Source: an uncultured Ruminococcus sp. (GTDB taxonomy: Bacteria; Bacillota; Clostridia; Oscillospirales; Ruminococcaceae). Taken from it: a stretch of 64,000 bases of DNA. Both the position numbers and the translations under genes were made by a program. This document shows, piece by piece, positions 26,523 to 34,753 of the stretch (positions within the stretch are counted from its first letter, which is position 1; every line of letters begins with the position of its first letter). The notes beneath the pieces were generated by a model. It was not told where the DNA came from and ran no database searches. It saw nothing but the letters and a program-made list of their open reading frames with translations. The DNA is taken from assembly GCA_910577575.1 (NCBI GenBank), contig CAJTOG010000002.1, forward strand, positions 124,001-188,000, written 5' to 3'.

Positions 26523-27153
26523 TTATCTAATAATCGAATGAGAGTGAATATAAAATTCTTCCTGACTTGGCTGCCATGCCCTGACTTTTGGTGGAAAGAG
26601 CTTATCAAATTCTGCAACAGTCTCAATATCACCGCATGGCTCATTAGCATTATTGGAATGATAGAACCATTTTCTGCCGTCGAAAGCATCATCACTGAAC
26701 ACTTTTATAAGCAAAGCAGCAGGGAAAATATCGCCTTAAAAACAGACATTGTACTTTTTACAGCTTTTATAGCCACGGACAACGTAATTATCGGGATTAC
26801 CGAAGTTTATAACAGTATCATATCCCATTTTCTTTATGATTTCAAAGGTATGTTCAAGCATAGCCTTACCATATCCCATACGCTGATAATCAGGGTGAAT
26901 GCAAATCGAACCCATAGAAACGATTGACTTTACATTCCCATTTTCATCAGAAAGTTAAGCTTTTGTATACATAATACAGCCGATAATTTTTCCGTCCATT
27001 TCAATAACACGAACAAGTTCGGGAATAAAATCCTTATGCTTTCTCATCACAACCGGAAATGCTTAAATTCCAGAACGCTTCACGGGCAAAATTTTCAACT
27101 TCATAATAATCTTTCTCCGTCTTCAAACGGATAATATAGTCATTTTTATTCAT
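26523..27153 (-). pseudogene. Decayed GNAT acetyltransferase
   Basis: Reading the minus strand gives an acetyltransferase in pieces: YIIRLKTEKDYYEVENFAREAFW at the start, then after a frameshift with small deletion near 27060 HKDFIPELVRVIEMDGKIIG. A TAA follows KA, then IHPDYQRMGYGKAMLEHTFE (acetyl-CoA loop QRMGYG). Another TAA follows YNVCF, then GDIFPAALLIKVFSDDAFDG to the end. Restoring two stops and one shift rebuilds a complete protein of about 210 residues. It is clearly a recent pseudogene, next to the split tRNA-Leu. Confidence 0.85.
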
Positions 27154-27184
27154 TGTTTTTCCTTCTGAAAATTGTTGACACAAT

Positions 27185-27224
27185 ACGGGAGGTTTGTGTG
27201 AGATAGTATTCGCAAACCTCCCGT
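27185..27224. repeat. 12-bp inverted repeat
   Basis: ACGGGAGGTTTG (27185-27196) and CAAACCTCCCGT (27213-27224) form a perfect stem with a 16-base loop. There is no T-run, so it is not an obvious terminator. It lies between the acetyltransferase pseudogene and the tRNA fragment. Confidence 0.6.
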
Positions 27225-27319
27225 TTACGCTGATATTTCAGGTCAGATATTTTTCTTCAAACAACAATCTAATTAAATCTCAAAAATTAGGACAAAATTA
27301 CATTCAGTAAATTTGTCCT

Positions 27320-27367
27320 TGGTGCGGGTGACAGGAATCGAACTTGCACACCTTGCGGCACAAGAAC
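27320..27367 (-). tRNA. 3' half of a disrupted tRNA-Leu
   Basis: On the minus strand this reads from the 3' side of the anticodon stem (TCTTG) through a long variable arm and T arm (TTCGATT loop) to the acceptor strand CACCCGC, discriminator A and an encoded CCA. The 5' half is absent here. A matching 5' half with GCGGGTG and CAAGA lies at 41036-41070. The T-stem carries a mismatch (GCAAG against CCTGT), a sign of decay. I read it as the left border of an inserted element. Confidence 0.85.
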
Positions 27368-27451
27368 ATAAGGGTAGAGTAACGTTAGTTGAAAAATATA
27401 GTATTAATTTTTTGGATTAGATTAACATTTTTATTTACGATTATATTATCA

Positions 27452-28090
27452 TCAAATCTGGGTTAATACACCCTTATCCATTTCACAGACAATATCACAA
27501 AGAATCCTAATATCTTCAGCAGAATGTGAAGCAATAATAATAGTTTTCCCTTGTTTCTTTAAATTAAGAAGATATTTTCTCATGTCCTCAACTCCGTCTT
27601 TATCAAGACCATTCATCGGTTCATCAAGAATAAGAATATTTGGATTCTCCATAATAGCTTGAGCAAGTCCCAATCGTTGTCGCATACCAAGAGAATATTT
27701 TTTAACATGACGTTTCAAATCAGGGTCAAGGCCAACCTGATTCATTGCAGATTTAATTTGTTCTTTACTGATTTTCTTATTTAAATCCGAAAGTAGCTTC
27801 AGATTTTTATAACCGGAATAATAGGGAATAAATCCAGGGGTTTCAATTATAATTCCTACTGAATCGGGGAAGTCACAGTCCTTTCCGATACGCTTTTCAT
27901 TGACAATTATCTCGCCATCCGTAGGATTTATAAATCCGCAAATACACTTCATAAGCATAGTTTTTCCGCTGCCGTTTCTTCCGATAAGACCATGTATTTT
28001 ACCTTTTTCAAAGGAAATATTGATTTTTTTCAGTATTTCAGTTTTCTTAATGGTAAGACTGAGGTTTGTAATTTCAATAATGTTATCCAT
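27452..28090 (-). CDS. ABC transporter ATP-binding protein (BcrA/lantibiotic-immunity type)
   Basis: A 212-residue ATPase with Walker A GRNGSGKT, Q-loop region, signature YSLGMRQRLGLA, Walker B ILILDEPM and the switch His in ASHSAED. The short form without C-terminal extension is typical of ABC-2 exporters for peptides or immunity to bacteriocins. The start at 28090 is the ATG after GGAAGG, ten bases from the stop of the permease gene. It is the last gene of an operon: lipoprotein, two permeases, ATPase. Confidence 0.93.
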   Translation of the reverse strand: MDNIIEITNLSLTIKKTEILKKINISFEKGKIHGLIGRNGSGKTMLMKCICGFINPTDGEIIVNEKRIGKDCDFPDSVGIIIETPGFIPYYSGYKNLKLLSDLNKKISKEQIKSAMNQVGLDPDLKRHVKKYSLGMRQRLGLAQAIMENPNILILDEPMNGLDKDGVEDMRKYLLNLKKQGKTIIIASHSAEDIRILCDIVCEMDKGVLTQI

Positions 28091-28100
28091 ATCTGCCTTC

Positions 28101-28973
28101 CTATTCGTTATCGTCAATATTCAGGAAATTCGTATGTTTTACCCTTATCAGACTTAATATAAGCAGGACAAGAATAAATACTCCGAAATATATAAATGAA
28201 GCTTTCAATTCCATTATCGGCTCTTTCAGATGTTTTGTGAAGTGAAGATGTATCATAGTATGTGCCATTGGGAAATACCACATTCCTGATGAATTTAATA
28301 TGCCAAGAGCACTTCCCACCGCAATAATACTGATCGATACAGGAACGCCTATTTTCCGTAGATTCAACACGTGAAACAGCAGTAATATCATTGCAAGAGT
28401 CAGCATATACAGGAAATTAAGGAAAAAAGACGTTAATGCCGCTTGATACGGAGCGATTTGGTTGTATAATTCCTCTTTTATGAGAGATGCGGCAAAGGAA
28501 TGGGCTCTTTCGGGATTATAAACGCCATATTTTGTAACTACCAGACTCCAGCCGTTTGCGGCAAAAGAGTTCATACAGTTTGGTATCAGTGACGCCATAA
28601 AAATTATCGCACTAAATGCAAAGGCTGAGAATGTGAAAAAGATAAACTGTCCAAGTGCCCATTCTCTTTTATTGACACGGTGCAGAACAAAAAGACTGCC
28701 TCTGTCAAGATGCGGATAGTCGGATATAAGAAAAATATACATGGCTGGCGTTACAAGACATAACACCCTTGAATTTAAAACCGCAATAAAAGGCTCGATA
28801 AAATTCAGCGGACTGTTCATTTCATGGCTTATCTCCATAAGAGGAATTACCGCAAAGCTCCACACGAAAACTATCATTGCTGCGGCTACTATCATTCGTG
28901 AATTTATTATCCACTTATAAAAATCAATGCATGCGATTCGCCATGTCCTTGAAATTGAAAATTTACTGTCCAT
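28101..28973 (-). CDS. ABC-2 type permease, second
   Basis: A 290-residue membrane protein with about six spans, charged N-terminus (RTWRIACIDFYKWIINSR), and no close family I can name. The ATG at 28973 follows AGGAGG by seven bases and overlaps the end of the upstream permease by 11 bases. Together with that permease and the ATPase it should form an exporter or immunity pump. The substrate could be the secreted 132-residue protein encoded upstream, by proximity only. Confidence 0.8.
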   Translation of the reverse strand: MDSKFSISRTWRIACIDFYKWIINSRMIVAAAMIVFVWSFAVIPLMEISHEMNSPLNFIEPFIAVLNSRVLCLVTPAMYIFLISDYPHLDRGSLFVLHRVNKREWALGQFIFFTFSAFAFSAIIFMASLIPNCMNSFAANGWSLVVTKYGVYNPERAHSFAASLIKEELYNQIAPYQAALTSFFLNFLYMLTLAMILLLFHVLNLRKIGVPVSISIIAVGSALGILNSSGMWYFPMAHTMIHLHFTKHLKEPIMELKASFIYFGVFILVLLILSLIRVKHTNFLNIDDNE

Positions 28974-29766
28974 AGTCAAGCCTCCTGTTCATAATCACAG
29001 TAAAGCCAACAAGTGCAGCAACGGCTAATACAGCGTGATATATCATGATATCAGCATTCACATCAAATAATACTTCTTTAATATAACTGGGGTAGAGAAA
29101 GGACATTTTAAAAACCATATCCCATCTGCCATGGGCATTGAAAATATCCTGAACTTTCGAGACCGATGTATAATAAAAGTGCATAAAAATGAAAGGAAAA
29201 CAGCATATCATATACTTATTCTTGATAAACGCCGAAAGGAAAAATGCCGGAAGAACAGAGATCGTACCGTATAATCCCATTCCTATGTACATTTTCATAA
29301 GCTCAAGAACGGATAAGCCCTCATTAGAAAACGAAAAGCATACGACGACGCTATACAGCATAAATCCAGCCATTACAGCTATTCCGCCGCTTATAACTGC
29401 TGAACTGAATTTTGAAATGCAATATTTAAATTTGCCGCTCCTTGTGATTACAAATCTCATATTTCCGCCCAGTCTTTCTGCACAGAAGCCTGTGACAAAA
29501 GGCAGAGATGAAAGTACCGGAATAAATAAGGTAAGATAGGGACTTACAGATGCATGAAGAAGCCGGGAACTTGTGAATGAAGAAAACACAGAACTGCTTT
29601 TATTCGCTATGATCTCAAAAACCGAATACTCTTTCCCTGTAAAGCTATCGGTATAAACAGACGACGTAAAGCACAGCAGGCAGGTGATAACTATGCAAAG
29701 TATAAATCCATAGCTGAAAACAGTTTTTTTCAATTCAACAGCAATGCTGTTAATTATTTTTTTCAC
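28963..29766 (-). CDS. ABC-2 type permease, first
   Basis: About 267 residues and six predicted spans, with a large extracellular loop after the first span (SVYTDSFTGKEYSVFEIIANK), as in lantibiotic-immunity permeases. The likely start is the GTG at 29766, five bases after GGTGG and overlapping the region of the lipoprotein stop; a TTG at 29778 is an alternative. It is paired with the following permease. Confidence 0.78.
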   Translation of the reverse strand: MKKIINSIAVELKKTVFSYGFILCIVITCLLCFTSSVYTDSFTGKEYSVFEIIANKSSSVFSSFTSSRLLHASVSPYLTLFIPVLSSLPFVTGFCAERLGGNMRFVITRSGKFKYCISKFSSAVISGGIAVMAGFMLYSVVVCFSFSNEGLSVLELMKMYIGMGLYGTISVLPAFFLSAFIKNKYMICCFPFIFMHFYYTSVSKVQDIFNAHGRWDMVFKMSFLYPSYIKEVLFDVNADIMIYHAVLAVAALVGFTVIMNRRLDYGQ

Positions 29767-29767
29767 A

Positions 29768-30958
29768 TTAACCACCAAGTCCTTGTTTTACAACGTCAAA
29801 GTTGTATTTAAGCTCACCTGTTACCATATCAATATAAATGTATTTCCTCATATCACCATAAGTGTTTGCTTCCCCGTTGGCGAGGAAATCTTCAGGGAGC
29901 ACATCTATTATGAATTCCCATACAGGACGGGAATTATAGCCGTTTACAAAATAGTTTCCCTCAGCGTCGGTTTCGTAAACAGGATTCAGCGTGTACATAA
30001 CGTCAATATCTGAAATCGTAACGTCTCTGAATTCTGTAAATGTGTTTTCACAGAAATTCAATGCACTTTCAAGGGAAATACATTCGTTTATTTTTTCTTC
30101 CACTTTGGGAATGAACATTCCGCTGCCTGTTGTAAACGAATCAATTGAATTAACGCTGAGCATCTGTATTGAAATGCCATAGGAGAGATATGCCATTTTA
30201 TTCGTAAATTCTCCGTCTATATATTCGGGCTCTATTGTATAACTGTCAATCGATACTCCATTATACAGAGCCTCAATCAAAAATTGATAAAGATAATTAT
30301 CATCATGCTCTCTGACAATAACCGTATTTACCTGATAATCATAACTCGGAGCGAGCGGTTTATAATTAGTTTCAAACCAATCGTTGATATATTCAACTGC
30401 GTCTGCAACGGAGCATTTTCCGTTTTTAAGCTGGTATTCATCGCTTAAGTCATCTTTTCTGTCCGGGTGATATATCTTTACAAGCGGTTCACTATATGAA
30501 TATCCAAGATCGAATGCTTCAGGATTAAGCATTGCTAAAAATCCGTTGTCACCGGTACAGAAATAAACTTTATCATTTTCATTGTAATATAAACAATATC
30601 CATTATCGTTTGAGGTTAATTGAGGGTCAATAATAGATTTATCAAAAAAATATGGAATTATTTCTTCTGAATTTTCATTAAAGTTACTTATAGTTGAAAA
30701 TTTCATAACATTAATTTCATCCGGCTGAACAAAATTTATCTTATCTGAAATTGTAAATTGCCCGTAATCCTCGTTGAGCGCTTTTTTTACTTCCGCAGAT
30801 AAATCCTCAATTTTAATGTAATTACAATCGAAATCATCCGATTTGCCACTTTCAGAATTACGGTAATCGCTCATATCGGATTTTACTTCATCGGGAACGG
30901 AAGCACAACCAACAAGTAAAAACAATGTTAAAACAAATACAGAAAGTCTTTTAATCAT
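29768..30958 (-). CDS. Lipoprotein of the ABC transporter operon
   Basis: A 396-residue lipoprotein with lipobox LVGC (Cys18). The mature part is acidic and beta-rich with many Tyr. The start is set by GGAGG five bases before the ATG; an upstream ATG lacks a site. It lies directly upstream of the two permeases and likely acts at the outer membrane face as a receptor or immunity partner. I do not recognise the domain. The final segment DMRKYIYIDMVTGELKYNFD resembles PepSY-like or two-component lipoprotein (YycH/I-like) ends only loosely. Confidence 0.78.
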   Translation of the reverse strand: MIKRLSVFVLTLFLLVGCASVPDEVKSDMSDYRNSESGKSDDFDCNYIKIEDLSAEVKKALNEDYGQFTISDKINFVQPDEINVMKFSTISNFNENSEEIIPYFFDKSIIDPQLTSNDNGYCLYYNENDKVYFCTGDNGFLAMLNPEAFDLGYSYSEPLVKIYHPDRKDDLSDEYQLKNGKCSVADAVEYINDWFETNYKPLAPSYDYQVNTVIVREHDDNYLYQFLIEALYNGVSIDSYTIEPEYIDGEFTNKMAYLSYGISIQMLSVNSIDSFTTGSGMFIPKVEEKINECISLESALNFCENTFTEFRDVTISDIDVMYTLNPVYETDAEGNYFVNGYNSRPVWEFIIDVLPEDFLANGEANTYGDMRKYIYIDMVTGELKYNFDVVKQGLGG

Positions 30959-31046
30959 AAATTCCTCCAGTATATTTTGAAATAACATTGTAGAAGATTA
31001 GTATTATTCTTCATACAATATTGTCTCTTCTTCAATTGAATCTAAA

Positions 31047-31078
31047 GATGTTCATCGCCTATGGAGACGATGAACATC
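31047..31078. repeat. Perfect 11-bp hairpin between secreted protein and lipoprotein genes
   Basis: GATGTTCATCG (31047-31057) pairs with CGATGAACATC (31068-31078) around a 10-base loop. On the minus strand only a short T-stretch follows, so it could be a weak terminator or processing site that lowers expression of the transporter relative to the secreted protein. Confidence 0.6.
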
Positions 31079-31103
31079 GTCTGCGGTTATATTCGATTTC
31101 TTT

Positions 31104-31502
31104 TTAACCGCTAATTGAAACATCAGCTCTTATTGAGCCGCTATAACCGCTAAGACTAGCTGATGCATATACTTTCGTGCCAGGAACTATGCCGATTTTA
31201 GATACAGAACCTCCAGGAGGCTCGATTGTACCAGAGTTTGCGATTCCGCCAACAGAAATATATGCAAAAATGGTTGAATTCTTATCTGTACGAGTAAAAT
31301 TTGAAACAGTTATTGTCGATGTGGATATATCTGCAATGTAGTTCCACGTTTCAGATGTTTTTCCAGCGTTGCCAGGTGAACCTGCGTCTCTTATAAAATA
31401 TACAGAATCCGAATATGCACTTGCACTAACACCTGTCATTCCAACAGCGAGCCAAGCGGCAGCCATAACAGCAGCGATAGCTTTTTTAAATGTATTTTTC
31501 AT
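31104..31502 (-). CDS. Small secreted Cys-free protein, possible bacteriocin-like effector
   Basis: A 132-residue preprotein. A classical signal peptide with KK and a hydrophobic AAVMAAAWLAVGMTG core ends in SASA, cleaved after residue 29, leaving about 103 residues with no Cys. The mature part is rich in Ser, Thr, Gly and Ile with alternating patterns (STITVSNFTRTD, SIRADVSISG), consistent with a beta-sandwich. An AGGAGG site precedes the ATG. It lies between an agr quorum-sensing locus and an ABC-transporter operon. Lactococcin 972-type bacteriocins share the layout of a Sec-secreted beta protein plus ABC immunity genes. I see no direct motif match, so the function is a hypothesis. Confidence 0.7.
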   Translation of the reverse strand: MKNTFKKAIAAVMAAAWLAVGMTGVSASAYSDSVYFIRDAGSPGNAGKTSETWNYIADISTSTITVSNFTRTDKNSTIFAYISVGGIANSGTIEPPGGSVSKIGIVPGTKVYASASLSGYSGSIRADVSISG

Positions 31503-31780
31503 AATAAATACCTCCTGAATTTTAGAAATCGTTTTTATTCGTATATTATGTTTCTTGAATTATGTCATGTGATATTACTCATATTTCGCAAAAAAAATTA
31601 CAAGTAGTATCTATCTAATCAGCCGAAACAAAACTGACCCCGATGCAAATTAAATGGAATCTTTTATTCCGACTGAATAAATTTCTGAAAACTTATACCG
31701 CACTTTTTAGAAATTATATAATTTTCTGATAAGTCAAAATGAAACTGACCATAAATATATCATTTAGCTTAGGATTATCA
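31503..31780. other. Intergenic region upstream of the secreted protein
   Basis: About 280 AT-rich bases. It separates the secreted-protein gene from agrB and must hold its promoter. No confident -35/-10 pair was found, though ATAATATAC on the minus strand about 45-50 bases before the start is a candidate. No gene is seen. Confidence 0.4.
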
Positions 31781-32260
31781 TCAAAGAAATTTATCTCTTA
31801 AAATAATTATATAAAAAATATACTTGCTTTTCAATAGGTTTTTTTGTAAATATCTGTAATAAAATGTCGGTTTTATCGAAAATATGAATTTTTTCTGAAC
31901 GCATTCGCACCAGATGTCAAGGTTATAATGAGACGTGTTTTTATAACAAAGAAATACAATAAAGCGGCAGCGGAAGTTCAGACAAATTGTTATGAAAATA
32001 GTTTTGCAGCCGGTAAATGTTTTGACGTGATAACCTACGGTATACAATCGTACTGATATGAACATAGAAAAAAATATCAGATATGCAAGGAAGTTTACCA
32101 TTTCTCCGCACAGCAGGCTGATTATAAGAAATGTAATCAGAAGTCCGCCGTTCAGCAGTATAATTTCGAGTCCATAAATGTAAATCTCACGCTTTTCAAT
32201 CTCGACTATCTTATTTTTTATCAACAGGAATGTTATGTCTTCTGCGAGGTTTCGGAACAC
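31781..32260 (-). CDS. AgrB-like autoinducer peptide-processing protease, possibly truncated
   Basis: 159 residues, starting at GTG with GAGG eight bases upstream and just after the AgrD-like gene. The protein has the AgrB motif RLYTVGYHVKTFTGC, with His78 and Cys85 matching the catalytic His77/Cys84 pair of Staphylococcus AgrB. AgrB proteases cut AgrD and help cyclise it at the membrane. The usual length is about 190-200 residues. After residue 90 or so the sequence stops looking like the family, while another frame reads hydrophobic (LLYFFVIKTRLIITL), so a frameshift near 31980 is possible and the protease may be inactive. Confidence 0.7.
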   Translation of the reverse strand: MFRNLAEDITFLLIKNKIVEIEKREIYIYGLEIILLNGGLLITFLIISLLCGEMVNFLAYLIFFSMFISVRLYTVGYHVKTFTGCKTIFITICLNFRCRFIVFLCYKNTSHYNLDIWCECVQKKFIFSIKPTFYYRYLQKNLLKSKYIFYIIILRDKFL

Positions 32261-32270
32261 TTTCCATACC

Positions 32271-32411
32271 TCACTTCTTGTCGGACTTCACGAGAGACTT
32301 GAGCGTTTTAGGCTGATACAATCCAAGAATTGATGTTGTCTCGCTTGAAACAGATGCCACACTCTCAATTGTCTTTTTGACAACAGCAATGATTCTATTT
32401 TTCATCTTCAT
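32271..32411 (-). CDS. AgrD-like autoinducer prepeptide
   Basis: A 46-codon gene. The leader is basic and amphipathic (MKMKNRIIAVVKKTIESVAS), followed by a core SETTSILGLYQPK and a charged tail LKSLVKSDKK. The YQPK motif is typical of cyclic-lactone autoinducer prepeptides of Clostridia. The position where such peptides carry Cys holds Ser27, so the product would be a lactone rather than a thiolactone, as in enterococcal GBAP. AGAAGGG precedes the ATG. It ends 11 bases before the AgrB start and lies 129 bases after the kinase gene. Identification rests on context, size and the YQPK motif. Confidence 0.72.
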   Translation of the reverse strand: MKMKNRIIAVVKKTIESVASVSSETTSILGLYQPKTLKSLVKSDKK

Positions 32412-32435
32412 TTCTTCCCTTCTGACCTTGTGATT

Positions 32436-32441
32436 GTATTA
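32436..32441 (-). promoter_or_regulatory. Possible promoter of agrD-agrB
   Basis: TATAAT on the minus strand about 25 bases before the AgrD-like start. Two similar 9-mers (ACCATTCGT and ACCGTTCCT, 25 bases apart) upstream recall LytTR binding sites, but the match and the spacing are imperfect. Confidence 0.45.
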
Positions 32442-32540
32442 TAGCACGTCAGGAACGGTTTGTGTTAAAATTTGCACGAATGGTATATATTTATATTTTT
32501 TTAACTGTAAAATGACAATTTTTAATGTGTTTTTAGGTTC

Positions 32541-33827
32541 TTAAATTGGAATCATAACGTTAGTGCTGAACACATTATTTTTATATATAATAGAAAATTC
32601 TCCGTTATAACGTCTTACTGTACGCTTTATAGAATTAAGTCCGATGCCATGTAATTTTTTATCTGATTTAGTGGTTTCAAGGGAAATATTATTTTTCATA
32701 CACTTGTTTGAAATTGAAATTACTAAAAATTCTTCAACCTGTTTTATCTTCACCTCAATGAACGGAGCTTCTTCATCTGCTGACGCTTGGAGAGCATTAT
32801 CGAGCAGATTGCCGAGAATTGATACAAAATGTTCTGATGCGATTTTGCAGTTTTCCGGAATCTCAGCATTTATTATAAACGCAATTCCGCTGTTTTCAGC
32901 CATTTTCTGCTTGATATACAGAATCGAGTCAACTGTGTCGTTGCCGGTTTTATAATAGAAAAGCTTCTTTCCAAGCAAGTCGTTTTGCCTTGCAAGATAA
33001 CGTTTGATCCCCTCAATATCGTCATGCTCAGCAAGCGACATAAGGTCGATGATCTGATGCTTAAAATCATGAAGTTTTTGCTGCCATATTTCAAATATCT
33101 GCTCTGTTTCTTCCATTGACTGCTCGAGCATTTCATTTTTTAGCATTGTCAGTTTCAATTGCTGCTGATCTTCATAGTGAGTTGTAAGTTTAAAAGCTCC
33201 GAAGAAAATAATAATTATTAAAAATAGCATCATAAAGAAAAATAATGTTGAAACATAAGAATTTACGGATTCATTTTGAATATCAATAAAAGTTATAGTT
33301 ACAGTCAATATAAGCATTACTGCGGTAATTAGAAATAAAATTACAAAATACTTCTTTTGCAACACTCCTTTTCGGGCAAGTAGCTTATTAAGTATAACTG
33401 TCAAAAACATCAGGAATATTTTTGAGGTTGCAACTGCAACAAGTCGATATAATGACATTTCTTCATAAATATTAGCGGTCGGAATATGGAACGCATAGAA
33501 CAGCGTACTGACGATGATTCCATCCGCCATTGCAATCAGAAGTAAGTAAATCAACGACCAAATAGCCGCTTTAATTTTATGTTCAGGATATAGAAGGATT
33601 TGCATTAAAACGATTGGAGCAAATCCGACAATTGCTGTTATTGGAGAATATAATTCTATGTGATTAGTTATTAGAATAAAAACAGCAGCAATTATTGAAG
33701 CAAATACACGAAGATATAATTTTTGATTAAGATTTGTTTTTTCAATAAAGGTTGAACAAAAGATTGTACTGAGAAAAAATTCAGCAAACGTTGCTCCGTA
33801 TTCGGCTATCCAATATATTCGGCTCAT
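32541..33827 (-). CDS. AgrC/ComD-like sensor histidine kinase (GHKL type)
   Basis: 428 residues. Six or seven N-terminal membrane spans (about 1-205) sense a peptide. A coiled segment leads to HDFKHQIIDLM with the phospho-acceptor His of class 10 kinases. The GHKL ATPase has the N box GNLLDNALQAS and the G box LHGIGLNSIKRTV. These kinases detect cyclic autoinducer peptides. The gene overlaps the response regulator by 4 bases (ATGA), so they form a coupled pair. AgrD and AgrB follow downstream, giving the order A-C-D-B. Confidence 0.92.
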   Translation of the reverse strand: MSRIYWIAEYGATFAEFFLSTIFCSTFIEKTNLNQKLYLRVFASIIAAVFILITNHIELYSPITAIVGFAPIVLMQILLYPEHKIKAAIWSLIYLLLIAMADGIIVSTLFYAFHIPTANIYEEMSLYRLVAVATSKIFLMFLTVILNKLLARKGVLQKKYFVILFLITAVMLILTVTITFIDIQNESVNSYVSTLFFFMMLFLIIIIFFGAFKLTTHYEDQQQLKLTMLKNEMLEQSMEETEQIFEIWQQKLHDFKHQIIDLMSLAEHDDIEGIKRYLARQNDLLGKKLFYYKTGNDTVDSILYIKQKMAENSGIAFIINAEIPENCKIASEHFVSILGNLLDNALQASADEEAPFIEVKIKQVEEFLVISISNKCMKNNISLETTKSDKKLHGIGLNSIKRTVRRYNGEFSIIYKNNVFSTNVMIPI

Positions 33828-34543
33828 AACAGTTCACCCCATATATTCAGGATCTGCTGTTTCACTTCGCTGAATTTTCGTCTGCTGACAAGAAGTTGTT
33901 CGTCATTTTTCAGAATTAGCATACAGTTTTGCATATTTTTTACATAATCTGTGTTTACAATGCAACTTCTGTGAATCATTATAAAACTTTTTTTATTTAT
34001 AAGCTCTTGCATTTCTGCGATAGATTTGCTTGAAAGAATACTGTTACCGTTTTTTAAATAAACAAATGTCTTGTGTTTTTCAGCTTCCAAATACATTATC
34101 TCAGAAATCATTATAGCTTTTTCTCCATTTTCCGTGTAAAGAATAATTTGTTTGTCACTGCTTATTTCAAGGACGTTGACTGCCGCTTGGATAGCTATGG
34201 GCATTTCGATTTCAAGGCGTATTTTCCTTATGTATCTGAACGGCTGGAATTCAATTGCTTTGAATACAAACTCTTCATGTGCCGACAGAAAAATCATTAT
34301 CAGATTCTGATTTTCTACCCGAAGTCTTTCAGCAAGCTCCAGTCCCGATATTTTGGGCATATCGATATCAAGTATGAGAATATCGGCAGGCTCTTTCTTC
34401 ACCAGCAATTTCCGTTCGACTTCAGTAGCATTTGAGTAAATATCGAATTCCGTTTTGATGTGTAATTCTTGTGCAGTTCGTTTTATTACTTCTTTTGCAG
34501 CCATTGCATCAGATTCACAGTCATCGCATATTACTATGTTCAT
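33824..34543 (-). CDS. AgrA-like LytTR response regulator
   Basis: 239 residues. The receiver domain has DD at residues 7-8, the phospho-Asp in DILILDIDMPKISG and the FLSAHEEF segment. The C-terminal LytTR DNA-binding domain runs from about 135 (IMYLEAEKHKTFVYLKNG to FIMIHRSCIVNTDYV). It should activate the agr locus and perhaps the secreted-protein and transporter genes downstream. It is first in the operon. Confidence 0.93.
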   Translation of the reverse strand: MNIVICDDCESDAMAAKEVIKRTAQELHIKTEFDIYSNATEVERKLLVKKEPADILILDIDMPKISGLELAERLRVENQNLIMIFLSAHEEFVFKAIEFQPFRYIRKIRLEIEMPIAIQAAVNVLEISSDKQIILYTENGEKAIMISEIMYLEAEKHKTFVYLKNGNSILSSKSIAEMQELINKKSFIMIHRSCIVNTDYVKNMQNCMLILKNDEQLLVSRRKFSEVKQQILNIWGELL

Positions 34544-34573
34544 TTTATCACGTCCCTATAACAATATATTTTA

Positions 34574-34602
34574 ATTATAGCATAGAAAACTCTTAACTTC
34601 AA
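34574..34602 (-). promoter_or_regulatory. Promoter of the agr-like operon
   Basis: On the minus strand TTGAAG (34597-34602), 17-bp spacer, TATAAT (34574-34579), about 31 bases before the response regulator start. Confidence 0.6.
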
Positions 34603-34753
34603 TATTAATTTTCTAAGATTAACATTAGTTTGGATCTGGATTCACGGCAACAGTGTAATGAAAAAATAATCTTATCCAAACAGGTTAAAAATATTTCCTA
34701 ACTATGCTATAATAAAAATTAAATAATCAACCCACAAAGGAGCGTGACCGAAA

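Noticed and set aside
27185..27224. Terminator for the acetyltransferase region
   Set aside because: The stem is perfect, but no T-run follows on either strand, so it is listed only as an inverted repeat.
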